From Flaccisagitta enflata (lineage: Eukaryota > Chaetognatha > Sagittoidea > Aphragmophora): 64,000 nucleotides of DNA. The notes beneath the pieces are model-generated. The model saw only the letters and a list, made by a program, of their open reading frames with translations. It was not told where the DNA came from and ran no database searches. Below, piece after piece: positions 26,939 to 38,529 of this stretch. The position numbers and the translations under genes are program-made. Numbering within the stretch: the stretch's first letter is position 1; every line of letters begins with the position of its first letter. The stretch is from contig OZ231126.1 of the NCBI GenBank assembly GCA_965153355.1, forward strand, positions 77,500,001 through 77,564,000. Reading direction: 5' to 3'.

Positions 26939-27636
26939 TCTTCACAGTAAGGAAATTAGCTGTCACTACTTTTACGCTGACATCATGGTCCAATTCCTCA
27001 TCAATCCGACCCAAAATTGTCCCCTGCACAAGGGAAAACCGGCGCGAAAAAAATTCAGCTTTAATCTTTTGGTCAGTTTGTTATTATTTGCGCTCTTTTC
27101 AGTGGTGGAAATGAAGGGTGAAATGGTTGTAATTCTTAAATCTTTAGAAAATCATAACTCATTTCTTAATTAAGTCACAATGCCGGGATTAGACTCATTC
27201 AACGGCATTTTTTTAGTAGTTTATCCATGTTAAATTTCAATTCAACTGGTTGAGAGGTTGCTGAGAAATTTAAGTTTCTTTCTCAGAAAAAGGTAGTTGA
27301 ATAAGACAGTTTTTAAAAAGGCTTGTTCATAAACATACCATGAATGCAAGATTGTGTGTTAACGCAATTTACGGCTAGTTAGGTCAAGATTAGTCTGTAG
27401 GACGCACTGAAAATTAAACCGGAAGAACTTACCCAGAGGACATAATTACCATTTCCATCACTGATTTTGCTCCGGTCAATATCTCTATCATTTTTTTCCA
27501 ACCTTGACATGTTAAGTTATTGAGAATCACCATTCTGTAATCGCCAAATGAGATAAATGCATAATGATTGAGAGAAATTCGATGATAAAGTGCAAAAAAA
27601 GTGAAGAAATTATTTACAATCATCTCATTTATGCTT

Positions 27637-28022
27637 TGACAGAATTACAAATTTGCACAGAAAATCAAAATATTAACAAAATAAGAACATAGCGCGCCCA
27701 GTACATGATTTAGGAATCGCGCTATGTTCTTATTTAGTTGATATTTTGATTTTTTATGCAAATTTGTAATTCTGTGTAGGTCATGGTAGAATTACAAATT
27801 AAATTTTTCTATGTTTTTCGCCTATTTTTCAACGATAAAATGAGAAGTTTAGAGGTCAAAACTGGCATGTGAAAGTTTATCCATGCAAAATATATCGATT
27901 CACAACTTTATTGAAGATACTCAAGAAAAAAATTTCCTCCTATTTCATTTTATAAAACTCACAATTCATTGGGCATGGGTAGCAAATTCTATGCTAATTT
28001 TCAGTGCGACGTAGCATGATGC
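27637..28022. mobile_element. Related palindrome core and half arm
   Basis: AATTACAAATTTGCACAGAA is mirrored 100 bp later around GAACATAGCGCG. The sequence to 28022 matches one arm of the 7983-10665 palindrome (GCATAGAATTTGCTACCC). It is an incomplete second copy of that family. Confidence 0.6.
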
Positions 28023-28310
28023 ATTGGGACCCAAATGCCACATGGTGAGCAGTATTATTGAAAGTATTACACTTTGTCATTCATCAGAAGGTCAAAACTT
28101 AAGTGTATGGCGGGAAATCTAAAAGGGTCGTCAGCAAACTGTTTTAAGTCCGACAGAGCTTCAAGCCGGATAGGTTATAAAACTGATTCAGTCCTTTTCC
28201 ATCTGATATCACATTTCAATACCAGAAATGAGTCACTTTTGATGAAAAAAAACCCGGAGGGGCCAATGACCTTTGATTCCATACATGGCAATTTTTCCAA
28301 TCTAATATTT

Positions 28311-29050
28311 TTGGGCAGCGGCCCCGAAGGGGACGAAGTCCTGTAGAACACAGGGGGACTTTTGTTCATCCGTTTGTTCGTTTGTCCGTCCCCCCCTGGC
28401 CTCTCAGGCCTGGATCCTGGCCTCTCAGGCCTGAAATCTGGCCTCTCAGGCCCAAAATCTGGCCTCTCAGGCCCAATAATCTGGCCTCTCAGGCCCAAAA
28501 ATCTGGCCTCTCAGGCCTGAAATCTGGCCTCTCAGGCCTGAAATCTGGCCCTTTAGGCCTGAAATCTGGTTTCTCAGGCCCAAAATCTAGCCTCTAAGGT
28601 CTGAAATCTGCCCTCTCAGGCCTGAAATCTGCCCACTCAGGCCTGAAATCTGCCCTCTCAGACATGAAATTTGCCCACTCCCTCCTTAAACCTGCCCTCT
28701 CAGGCCTGAAATCTGCCCGCTCAGACCTGAAATCTGCCCCTTCAGACCTGAAATCTGCCCTATCAGGCCCTGAATAAATCATTTCAGGCCTAAAATCTCT
28801 TTGGCCTGGAATCCGCCCTCACAGGCCCATAATCAGTCCTCTTAGGGCTCATATCAGCCCTCAGGACAGACAGACGGATGAATGAAAGTCCCCCTGTGTT
28901 CTACAGGACTTTGTTCCCTTGGGTCCGCTGCCTTGCTTCCTCTCACTCAAATTCACAATCATGCAAAGCAGGGCAAAGGGTATGGCTGACCACATATTGC
29001 CCTTGGGCGAATGGTTTCCTCCTTGTTCCCCCCCCCCCTGCCTCAAATCA
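28311..29050 (+). repeat. Family B element with AGGCCTGAAATCTGGCCTCTC minisatellite
   Basis: TTTGGGCAGCGGCCCCGAAG, then GTCCTGTAGAACACAGGGGG, then about 22 units of a roughly 20-bp CTCAGGCCTGAAATCTGGC repeat (28395-28855). The opening box then returns in inverse orientation (CCCCCTGTGTTCTACAGGAC). Confidence 0.75.
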
Positions 29051-29089
29051 GGCCTCTCAAACTTCAAATCAGGCCTCTCAGACTTAAAA

Positions 29090-29800
29090 TAGTCGCAAAA
29101 GTGTTAGATGGTCAGAGGTACCTGTTGCCCCTATACGAGTGTTTGAGAGTGTGAGGTGGTAAGAGGGGCAGCGACCCGGAAGGGACCAATGACCTATGCT
29201 TTTTGGGCAGCGGCCCCGAAGGGGACGAAGTCCCGTAGAACACAGGGGGACTTTCGTTCGTCCGTCCGTCCATTCGTCCGTCCCCCCCATCAGGCCTCTC
29301 AGGCCTCAAATCAGGCCTCTCAAGCCTCAAATCCGGCCTCTCAGGCTTGAAATCTGGCCCATCAGGCCTCAAATCTGGCCTCTAAAGCCTCAATTCCAGC
29401 CTCTCAAACCCGGCTTCTCAGGCCTCATCTGGCCTCTTAGGCCTCATCTGGCCTTGAAGGCCTCAAATCTGGCCTGTCAGGCCTCACACCTGGCCTTGCA
29501 GGCCTCAAATTAGCCCTCTCAGGTCTTAGATCTAGCCTCTCAAGCCTCAAATCCAGCCTCTAAAATCTGGCCTCTCAGGCCTCAAATCTGGCCTGTCAGG
29601 CCTCAAATCCGGCCTGTCACACCTGATGGCCTCAAACCTGGCCTCCTGAGCCTCAAGTTAGCCTTGGAGAAGCCTTCATAGTCTTGAAGGCCTTCAATCA
29701 GCTGATTATAGCATCTCATCAATATTTTCAGGCAGGATGAACGAAAGTCCCCCTGTGTTCTACAGGACTTTGTCCCCTTCGGGGCCGCACACAAATTGAC
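29090..29800 (+). repeat. Family C start joined to a family B element
   Basis: AGTCGCAAAAGTGTTAGATGG and GGCAGCGACCCGGAAGG (family C) run directly into TTTTTGGGCAGCGGCCCCGA (family B). CTCAGGCCTCAAATCTGGC units follow to about 29640, and the inverted closing box lies at 29745-29790. Confidence 0.65.
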
Positions 29801-29839
29801 AATCATGCAAAACCCTTGGGCGACCTGTTCAGTAAGTGT

Positions 29840-30490
29840 GATTGTAAAAGGTATGGATTTAGAGGTTGAGATATGGGCCATGAGGCAAGAATTTGGGCCT
29901 CTTGGCTGAAATTTGGGCCTAAAGGCTAGGATTTGGTCCTTGAGGCTGGAATTTGGGTCTTGAGGCAGGGATTTTGGCTTCAAGGCTGGGATTTGGACAT
30001 CAAGGCTGGGATTTGGACCTCAAGGCTGGGATTTGGGCTTCAAGGCTGGGATTTGGACCTCAAGGCTAGGATTTAGACCTCGAGGCTGATATTTGGGCCT
30101 AGAGGATAGGATTTGGCCCCAAATCAGGCCTCTCAGGCCTCAAATCAAGCCCCTCACACCCCAAATCTGGCCTCTCAGACCCTGAATTAAACCTCTCAGA
30201 CCTCAAATTGGACCTCTCAGGCGCGGCAGGCCTTAAATCAAGCCCCTCCGATCCCAAATTGGGCCTCTCAGACCTCAGATCCTGCCTCTCATACCACAAA
30301 TCTGGCACCTTGGACTCCAAATCAGGCCTCCCAGATCCCAAATCAGGTCTTCCAGACCCCAAATATGGCCTCCCAGACCAAAAATTAGGTCTTTCAGACT
30401 CCAAATATGGTCCAAATTATTCCTCTCTGGCCTTAAGTCAGTATGTTTGGACCCCACAAACCTCAATCTTAACATCCAAACCAAAATTGG
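29840..30490. repeat. Two opposed 20-bp minisatellites
   Basis: 29870-30110 is GGCTGGGATTTGGACCTCAA-type. 30112-30420 is CTCAGACCTCAAATCAGGCC-type. No unique sequence lies between them. Confidence 0.7.
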
Positions 30491-30756
30491 CTTACAACCC
30501 TAATTGAAGGAAAAATTATCCTGTTCGGAATCATAGGTCATTGGCCTCTCTAGGGCCGCTACCCCATTACCTCAACAGTACATTACCTAACAAGGTCAAT
30601 GGGGCATCGGGAACCACTGACCATAATGACGCTTGTGCAGCCTGTTCTTCATTATTTTCCTTCCTTTTCTTCATGTCTGACAGGGGTGTAAGTCCGACAT
30701 ACTGGTTACCGCACACATGTTGACCTACTTGGCCTTATTGAATCCTAAAAAAATCA

Positions 30757-31327
30757 GCTCTTTTTTGGCAGCAGCCCCAAAGGGCCGATGTCCTGTACAA
30801 CACAGGGGTGAATTTCCTTACGTCCATCCATACATTCGTATGTACGTCCCCCCAAGCTTCTAAATTCTTAAATTCTTATTAAACAACATGGAAAAATGAC
30901 AAAATGCATAATTCCCATTGAATAACATGGAAAACTTGCAAAAAAAAAAGAAAAATGCTAATGTCCCATTAAATAACATAGAAAAAATTGACAGAAAAAA
31001 TGAAAAAAGGAACAATATTCCTATTGGATAACATGGAAAATTGATGAAAAAATGAAAAAAAATGTGATTTTCATATTGAATAATATGGAAAATTGACAAA
31101 AAATTGAATTGAATAGAATGTAAAACTCCCATTGAGTATTGTAGAAAATTGCCCCCAATGCCTCAAATATGCCCTCTTTGGACATATGGAAATTCACCCC
31201 TGTGTTCTACAAGACATCAGTCTTTTGGGGCCGCTGCCCTGCTCTGACTCTACTTTTTCAGCTGATCACTTCAAGAAGGACATTGGGTACTGCTGACCAT
31301 GTTCGATCCTTGGATGACTTGTTCAAA
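30757..31327 (+). repeat. Family B element with AT-rich core, complete
   Basis: GGCAGCAGCCCCAAAGGGCC and GTCCTGTACAACACAGGGG, a core of roughly 55-bp AT-rich units (ATTGAATAACATGGAAAA), the inverted closing box, and a 3' end GATCCTTGGATGACTTG before TT. It shares both ends with 49433-50000 although the core is different. Confidence 0.65.
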
Positions 31328-31376
31328 TTTATCAAAAATTTTGCCATGCCATTTAATTGCCATTTTTTGAAAGTTA

Positions 31377-31573
31377 TTAGTCGCATGCACGCGACTCTAC
31401 AACCTGCTTTGTCCCTCGGTTGGTCGGTCGGTTAGTCGGTCAGTTGGTCACACTTTACTTTTTTTATGATTTTATTTCTTTGACCTCACTGCTCCTGCCC
31501 AAATGGTCTGCTGACCTCAAATATGGCCCCTGCCCACCCGCACGCGACTTCGGTAGCCGTGTATCCGGCCTTG
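31377..31573 (-). mobile_element. Helentron-like element, CGCGACT subfamily
   Basis: A 197-bp copy with the 5' motif AAGTCGCGTGCGGGTGGGC, a GGTCGGTCGG core and the near-perfect hairpin AGTCGCGTGCATGCGACT. It lies inside the CAC-ended element near its right arm. Confidence 0.75.
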
Positions 31574-31574
31574 T

Positions 31575-31848
31575 TTTATACAAACTTTCATTTAACCCTC
31601 GCTTGCCACGTTTCATCCAACAACTTGACCCTCTGGGCGCTGGAGCATACTTACCAATCATCTTGATCACTAAACTAGGCATTAACGACCAACAAACGGA
31701 TTACTGTATAGGAAATCATTCCAACCTCACATCAAAAACAATTTTACACAGATCTATCCTTCAAAAGCCGGAAAGAAGCTGTTGACGATCTACTGCAGCA
31801 CATCCTTGTATCAAAAGCCTATCTACTGCTGCAGCTAACAGACATTTA
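31575..31848 (+). pseudogene. Possible broken coding remnant inside the CAC-ended element
   Basis: One frame reads NPRLPRFIQQLDPLGAGAYL and on to NHSNLTSKT. A second frame then continues as FYTDLSFKSRKEAVDDLLQH and ILVSKAYLLLQLTDI to a stop. Together they look like one protein interrupted by a frameshift. I do not recognise it; a decayed transposase or accessory protein of the surrounding element is the natural guess. Confidence 0.25.
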
Positions 31849-32337
31849 ATGTTTTCTAGCTCATATATATTAAGTTTGGTATCAATATGGAAGGTCCTCA
31901 TCAACCTAAATTGTCTCCCAAACTTTTTTCATTTTGATATCAACTAGATCCTTAAAGCCTTGGCAAGAGAGGGTGATGGACAAAGAAATTAGAGCTGAAA
32001 TTTTTTTGCGCCGGTTTTCCTGTATGCAGGTGATAATGTTGGGTCGGATTGACAAGGAATTGGACAATGATGCCTTCGTAAAAGTAATTACAGCTAATTT
32101 CCTTACCGTGTCTTATTAGTAAAAGAAAACCTAGTATGATAACGGCATTGCTTCAATTTATTGGTAAAGATAAAAAATGATCACTCAAAGCAATAAATTC
32201 TTTCAAAATGATAGATCGAAAGTTCAAAACCTATAATGGGAAAATTCTGAAACTAAAACAAATTGAACAATTTTACATTTCTAAAAACACGGCCTTTATC
32301 TTATATGTTCTCAGAATGAGGCCATATTTTTAACAAG

Positions 32338-32567
32338 TGACGCGGGTCACAATATCGTTGCGGACGGGTGGGCAGGGGCACCCAACCCCCATCCACACCC
32401 AAACCCTCCCCCAACATTCAAACATATGCAAAAAGTATCAAAAGTGCGAGTTTTCCCACTTTTCAACTCGATGACCACGGACCGACGGACCAACAGACCA
32501 ACGGACCAATGGATGGACGGGACGGATGGACAAAGCCTCTTATAGAATTGCGTGTCCGCAACTAAAA
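32338..32567 (+). mobile_element. Helentron-like element, GCAACT subfamily
   Basis: The 5' motif is GTTGCGGACGGGTGGGC, the core is GACCGACGGACC repeats and the 3' hairpin is AATTGCGTGTCCGCAACT then AAAA. The CAAGGCC start is decayed. Confidence 0.65.
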
Positions 32568-32648
32568 TGGAAAATTTTACCTTTAGAGAGTCTTAGAATT
32601 TTCTCAAAGACAAGTCAAATTGCAAAATCAAATATTTTTAAAAATTGC

Positions 32649-32803
32649 TTCGCGGACAAGCGACTCTATAAGAGGCTTTGTCCGTCCATTGGTCCACTCG
32701 TTGGTCCGTCGGTCCGTGGTGATTGAGTTTGAAAGTGTCAAAATGCGCATTTTCGCCCTTACCAACCCGTCTGCGATTGGTATTGGCCGTGTATCTGGCC
32801 TTG
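32649..32803 (-). mobile_element. Helentron-like element, decayed hairpin
   Basis: Opposite orientation to the copy 80 bp away. On the minus strand it has the CAAGGCCAGATACACGGCCA start, a motif CGCAGACGGGTTGG, and a hairpin AGTCGCTTGTCCGCG. Confidence 0.65.
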
Positions 32804-33282
32804 TTTCTCCCTTTTTTACATTGCCAGCACTGTTTTTTTATCTACCAATGCTTTTTCATGCAAAATTAAAAATATAATGTGAAAATTATATTCTTTGATA
32901 AAAACAATTTAAATCAGCAAATTATAAAATATCAAAAAAATTGATTTGACTCTTGAAATCTGGCTTTGTTTGCACTTCGACTTAAGGACATTGAATATCC
33001 CTAAGCCAGCTTCCATAATAATTTCATCAAAGGACCTTCGGTATAGTTAAGTAACACACTTGATCAAACCAGTTATCCTCTTAGTAAAACTTTTAGTCGA
33101 TTCACAAGAATGACGATTGTACCAAAACACACATACGATGATTTTAGTTGGATAACATCAAATGTGAAACAATCGTGATATGATCAAATTGAAATACAAA
33201 ATACATTAGCCGCCCGCTGTAACGGATCCGAGACAATCGAAAATCCACTTAATCATTGCGGGGTTAATTTCTAAAAAAAATT

Positions 33283-35456
33283 TTAACCAGTGACTGCGCC
33301 AACACCTCCGCCGACGACGGCGCCTCCAACTGCCCCCGACACTCCGCCACCCACCGCGCCGGCAGCGGCGCCTCCTACGGCGCCCACCCCAGCGCCGCCG
33401 ATGCCGCCAGCAGCACCACCACCTACGGCACCAAGCGCGGCGCCAATCACCGTTCCAACTGGTCCTCCGACCGCCGTTCCAGCGGCACCGCCGGCCAACC
33501 CGCCCGCTATGGCGCCGCCAACGCCTCCCACGGCGGCGCCCACTCCGGTACCGCCGATGAGACCGACGCCTGCTCCGCCTACAACGCCAGCCACGCCACT
33601 GCCGACACCTCCAATTGCGGCGCCGACAATTGCGTCTTCAACGTGGATATTCTTGACAGCTTCACCCGCGGCATGAGCTACGTGGCCAGCCGCATTGAGA
33701 CCAGCTTGTGCACCGGCACCGGCGATTTGGGCACCGGCATGAGCCGCATGCGCACCAGCATGTAAGGCGGCATTGGCACTGGCAGCTCCAGCATGCGCCG
33801 CCGCAGCACCGGCGTGTAGAGCAGCATCTGCGCCGGCGTGAGCCAAATTAGCGCCAGTATGTAACGCGGCGTTAGCGCCGGCAGCTCCTGCGTGTAAAGC
33901 AGCGTTTGCTCCAGCAGCTCCCATTTGAGCTGCATTGGCCCCAGCGTGTAAGCCAGCATCAATGACTTTAGCAGCGGAAGGAATATGGATATTGACGTCC
34001 TGATGCACAGCGACATTAGCCGCATCCGCTCCAGCGTGTGCGACGTTGGTCCCGGCATTCAAGAGGGCATTTGCGCCGGCAGCACCAGCATGAGCCGCAT
34101 CAGCACCGGCGTGTACGGCGGCGTTGATCAGAGCAGCGGGAGGAGGAAGATGAATGACAGGGAGAGGAGGAGGAGCAATATGAATGACCGGGGGAGGACC
34201 AAACAAAAAACGTTCATCCAATTCTGAAAAAAAGGAAAATGTCGCCAATAACATTTGACTGCCCGTTGAAAATGATAAAAGTTCCATAGAAAACATGGAC
34301 TCGTTAGCACAGAACGTATTTAGAGAAAGTATATCAGGGTTTGCTTACGATGCACGCATCCCAGGAACAGACCCTAGGTGGAAAAAAAAGGCCAAGTTTT
34401 GTGAACCCCCTAAGCATGTGCATGTTGTTCAATGTATAAGGTACAATTCAATAAAAAAAATATTGGCTTGGAAATAGTAAGTGTAGCTTGATAATAGCTA
34501 AAATAATGCATTTTAAGCATTTTTTATGCAAAATAAGGTAGTTACACTTTCAAAAACTTTAAAGAAACTACTGTGCAGTGTGGCTATCATTGCTGTAGAG
34601 ATGATTTTACCCTATAAGACTAGTTTTGAGGAAAGCAACCCAATAAGCACAAAAAAGGCTAAAAACCAGCAAAAAAAGTTTTTTTTAGCAAGAAATTACA
34701 ATTATTATCTCTGAAAAATGAAAAGAAATATAAAAAATATAAAAACAGTAAAAACACTCATATTTGAATCTCTGACAACTAGATTAAAAAGACAAAATGT
34801 AAATCAGGGCTTAAAAATAAAAAAAATACTAAAGAGGCCTGCATTTTTTGTTCTTTAGAAGTTTCTTTTAGGCTTCAATTTGAAAAAGATGCCTTTGTAC
34901 TTGTTGAAAGGGGTAAGAATATTAAAACAGCAGCTATTGCCACACTGTTCAACTATTTTTTAAAAATTTTTGAAAGGAAAACTACCAGCTTTAAAAATAT
35001 TAAAAAAGTTTATTCTTATTGTTATTAAGCTACAAATGCTATATTTCCAAGCCAATTGTTTTTATTTTGGCTCTGATTGTACCTAAAACAATGTCCAACA
35101 TGGGTTCACAACACTGGGCCTTTTTTTCCACCGAGGGTTTGCTCCTGGGATGCGTGGAGGGGGGAGGGGGTGTTCCTGTGTGGAATTGCCCGTTTTCAAC
35201 TCGCGCGTCACAGACGGACCAACAGACTGACAGAATGACAGAATGATAGATTGACGGATCGGCGGTCGCAGCAAATCTCTTCAAGAGTTGCGTGTCCTCA
35301 AAAACAAGAAGAACAAGAAAACGTCAACAAAAACAAAAACAACAACAATGACTTACCCTGGTCCGATTCTAAGTCATCGTTATATTCTTCATTGTCTGCA
35401 AGGGGAAATGCCTTAGCACTGAGCAGCAGAGCAGCGCTAAAAAGCAAGAACTTCAT
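33283..35456 (-). CDS. Secreted Ala/Gly/His-repeat protein with glycine-zipper tail
   Basis: Exons 35456-35357 and 34223-33283 join in phase 1 (CAG-G/GTAAGT to TTTTTTCAG/AATTGG) and give 346 residues. Residues 1-16 (MKFLLFSAALLLSAKA) are a signal peptide, followed by a short acidic segment. Residues 42-63 are proline-rich with two VIH motifs. Residues of about 70-215 are degenerate 11-residue repeats such as HAGADAAHAGA and ANAALHAGA. From there to the end only Gly, Ala, Val and a few others occur, with dense GxxxG spacing (GGAIAGGLAGGAAGTAVGG). I recognise no named family. The tail could form packed hydrophobic helices or a silk-like matrix; this is inference. A TATA box sits about 110 bp upstream of the ATG. 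The 1.1-kb intron is almost entirely transposon-derived. Confidence 0.8.
34353..35156. mobile_element. 804-bp inverted-repeat element in the repeat-protein intron
   Basis: CACGCATCCCAGGAACAGAC at the left is mirrored at the right as CACGCATCCCAGGAGCAAAC. Arms of about 150 bp include CTTGGAAATA. CAC ends are like the CMC-type elements in this window. The flanks GATG and GAGG differ at one of four positions. Confidence 0.65.
35175..35315 (+). mobile_element. Helentron-like 3' fragment in the repeat-protein intron
   Basis: GACGGACCAACAGACTGACA core and a decayed end (AAATCTCTTCAAGAGTTGCG, then TGTCCTCAAAAAC). The 5' start is missing. It lies within the intron of the Ala/Gly/His-repeat gene. Confidence 0.5.
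35357..35456 (-). CDS. Signal-peptide exon of the Ala/Gly/His-repeat protein
   Basis: Encodes MKFLLFSAALLLSAKAFPLA and an acidic stretch (DNEEYNDDLESDQ). The donor is GGTAAGTC, followed within 10 nt by TTGTTGTTG. The exon is too short to stand out without the splice reading. Confidence 0.78.
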
Positions 35457-35562
35457 TTTGTTTTAAATCCAGATTTTTTTTTTTGAAATTTTTTTTAAAA
35501 AGAAACCTTAGAGACAATTGGACTTTTAATGGTACAACTAATAACTTGACTTTCACGTGAAG

Positions 35563-35570
35563 CTTTTATA
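35563..35570 (-). promoter_or_regulatory. TATA box for the Ala/Gly/His-repeat gene
   Basis: On the minus strand GAGTATAAAAGCTTC lies 107 bp upstream of the ATG. This is a consensus TATAAAAG with a GC-containing flank. Transcription would start near 35540. A strong TATA box suits a tissue-specific, highly expressed secreted product. Confidence 0.6.
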
Positions 35571-35951
35571 CTCCCTATCAAGTCCGCTTTTCTTTCGGTA
35601 TATCGGATGTCGTTTTGTGTCATTTGGTTACCCGAAAGAATCTGGTGTAATTTTATCTGCTTATTTGCTTTGCTCCAAGTCCACACCTTTTTCAGGCAAC
35701 ACGGGAGACCACCCAGAATGTGCTCGAGCAAGGGCACTCAATTGAGTCCATGAAAATATTTCCTTTGCAATCATGATGATCACTATGATGAACACTCTAA
35801 CTCTAAGTCATTCATTACACTTCTGATGCTACCTCGCACATCTAGAGGAAATATTGAGTTTATTACATCATCCAATTTCACCAATGAAGAAGGCCAACGC
35901 TATCAGGCAAACAAGCCAATATGTGAGCAGCGTAACCTTCCAACTGAATAA

Positions 35952-36110
35952 CAAGGCCGGATACACGGCCAAAACCAGTCCCGGACGAGTGGGCAGGGGC
36001 GATAATGCGAGTTTTCACACTTAATGTGATCGTTTTCAACTTGAGCGTGACGGACGGACTGACGGACGGATGGACAAAGCCTCTTATTGAGTCGCTTATC
36101 CGCGACTAAA
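35952..36110 (+). mobile_element. Helentron-like element, 159 bp
   Basis: CAAGGCCGGATACACGGCCA start, 5' motif AGTCCCGGACGAGTGGGC, GACGGACGGACTGACGG core, and hairpin AGTCGCTTATCCGCGACT then AAAA. Confidence 0.75.
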
Positions 36111-36165
36111 AACGGGTGTTCAAAAAAAATTGTAACCATAATTGACATAGCTACATTTTCTTATG

Positions 36166-36480
36166 CGCATACTACGCGACTCCACTCTCAGATATTTCTA
36201 TTAATTGGTTGGTTGGACGATCAATTTGTCTCATTTTTCTATTTTTGCAATTTATGGCCACACATCCTCTGCCCAAATACTCCAAGGCCTTCAAATACAG
36301 CCTTGCTTATTCCTTGCATTGTTTATCTTGTTTTTATAAAGCAGGGTTCTACAAAACTGTTTCTTAAAGGAGAGTGTGGGAGCATTGACCAGAACAAGGC
36401 CCAAAACATGGATACCCCAGTCACATGCAGGTGGGCAGGGGCATTGAAAGAAAAGATCACTGAGGCACAAAGGTTTTTCT
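36166..36480. mobile_element. Two helentron-like fragments
   Basis: 36166-36330 is a decayed minus-strand copy (ATACTACGCGACTCCA, TTGGTTGGTTGGACG core). 36384-36480 is a plus-strand 5' fragment (CAAGGCCCAAAACATGGATA, GTGGGCAGGGGCATTG). Confidence 0.45.
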
Positions 36481-37519
36481 TCTAAGTCCCTTACAAAATA
36501 TTTTTTTCAAAAAAGGAAAAAAAAACTACCCGTTTTGAATACCCGTTTTGATACCCGGCATGACCTTGAACACAAACACTCGTGATTTCAATTATTTTTT
36601 CACTTCATCAACACTCAATGATTTTAACCCCTGCAAGGCTGTATTCAGAGAGTTTGTCCAAATAAAATTGTGCGAATTAGGGATTTAATTTCGCGGAAAT
36701 TCAAAATCGACTTTTTGCTAAGCCATAATTTCTTCGCGTCATGTTTCAACCTCGTCCTTAAGCACAAAAGTTTCTACGTTGATCCAATTGGCAAATGTAC
36801 CGTATAGCAAAATGGTCATTTCTGTGAGTCCAGTAAGCGAATCTGAGGGGCTTGGGTGCTTCACATAGCAAAAGTTGCTGATTTCTTTTCATCCTCTTTA
36901 CCTAATGTGGAGTGGCCAATTTTAAGACCCTCACTATTTCTCTTTTATCAAAAATCGTTCATCTTCCGTTTTTTAGAAAATTGTTTTTTAGAGCCTAATC
37001 TGTATATTACATTGGGATAATAGAATATGCTGATCTTCTTTGAATTAGCTTTTACTAATTTCTGCTCTTTAAAGAATTGTTAATCTAGCTTATCACAAGC
37101 TCTTTCATAACTTATGCTCTGATATTTTATTCATCTTTTAAAAAATGGTGATTTTTTAAAACTAACAATTGTTCCTTTTGTAACAAGACTACACAGGATT
37201 TTACTGAATTCTGGGAAATCTGAAGAAACTTTAAGGCTAAAACAAAAACGGAAGATGGACGGAATTTTGAGAAAAAGTCATATTCATATTAGGTCAACAG
37301 GACGAGAAGAAAATCAAATTTTTTGCTATGCGAAGCGCCCAACAGAGGGGCCCTTGATCAAACCTTCACCTGCTTCATATCTTCCCCTTGTCGCAGCCTA
37401 CACTGATGCGTGAAGTTAGTCTGGTCAAAAGGTTTTTTTGCTACAAAGTTTTCGATATCAAGTAACATACAACATCGTCACGGACGGTTGGGCATGGGCA
37501 AACAACTCTAGCATCATGA

Positions 37520-38515
37520 ATAGATGGACTAACTATGGCAAAAAAAAAAACCGAACAACTTTTGAGAGAGCAAAAAAGTATGAAGATGTTGACCAATTTG
37601 GATAAAATTTACAGTGAATGATAACCATGATATGGACTATGTCTGGTTAAAATTTCATCAAAATCCGTTGAAAACTTTAGCCGTTATCAAGTTTTTACTG
37701 AAGTCACCTCTTTTTTGGACTGCCAGAGATGACGTTTATCCTAAATCAAAATATTACCATTTTTAGTAAAATTGGCATTGTGCAAAAAGTTTTGGGAGTT
37801 TTGTCATGATTTTTGAACTGTAGTCTGATGGTAATATTTAGTAATACTAGGCAAAATTCGCATCTACTCAGATAACGTCTAGTGGGGTAGATATTGGTTG
37901 ATTGTAAGCTTGCTCAGGATAAGAAATATTCTGCTACCTGTTAGAATATTTTTGCAATTTGGGGGACTAAAAATGCTTCCATCTTCACAAAAATTTTACT
38001 GGAAATGAATCATATGTACAAAAGTTACCAGTTAAAAAATCATGATAATTGGTAAAAAACTCTGGCCTTAGCATCGATTTATATTTCAGATTTCATCTTC
38101 ATTTACTTCATTCTAAAAACCACAAAAAAAGTTTTAGAAAACTTGCTGTTTCTGCTAAAATAATTGGAGTTTTGTAATGAAATTTTTATCACAGCCTGCT
38201 AACACTGTGGTTTACTTCCACTTAAAATTTCATCAAAATCGGACTAGATTTAGTATGGTTTTTTTAAGTTTGTTTATTGATTCTTAGTAAATTCTTATGT
38301 GTGTACATTGAATTTCTGATCTTCTGACAAGCACTTTTAAAAAATCTATAATTCTCGAACTATTTAGAGCAGGTCATTGATTTTTTCAGTGATGCTTAAT
38401 GATACTAAAAAGTAACTTCAGTAAAAATTTCAGCACACTGGGTGAATTTTCAAAGGATTTATGAGCAATAGAAGTAACTGTTCGGTTTTTTTTTTGCCAT
38501 AGTTAGTTCACACTT
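37520..38515. mobile_element. 1-kb element with short inverted ends
   Basis: ACTAACTATGGCAAAAAAAA, continuing ACCGAAC, at about 37528 is mirrored near 38500 for about 30 bp. The interior contains several copies of an AAATTTCATCAAAATC phrase. No clear target duplication and no gene. Confidence 0.55.
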
Positions 38516-38529
38516 GAATCTACCTTTTT

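Larger units (their letters stand above)
26943..32110. mobile_element. CAC-ended 5.2-kb element, 4-bp duplication (CMC/Chapaev-like)
   Basis: The ends are CACAGTAAGGAAATTAGCTG and, inverted, CACGGTAAGGAAATTAGCTG. The inverted repeat continues for about 135 bp (to 27080 and from 31975). TCTT flanks both sides (26939-26942 and 32111-32114). The termini resemble those of the element at 53992-57199. Short reading frames in both arms are the same inverted sequence and are not genes. The interior is mostly minisatellite elements (28310-31327). Confidence 0.7.

Noticed and set aside
28382-28782. WPLRP- and ERADFRP-type repeat proteins
   Set aside because: Frames of a roughly 20-bp minisatellite on both strands, without start context, splice sites or composition of a real gene.
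26985-32119. Two short proteins at 26985-27173 and 31934-32119
   Set aside because: They are opposite strands of the same terminal inverted repeat of a transposon, not independent genes.
33290-33676. Pro/Ala/Thr-rich protein on the plus strand
   Set aside because: It is the antisense shadow of the Gly/Ala-rich exon, which has a signal-peptide exon and correct splice phases.
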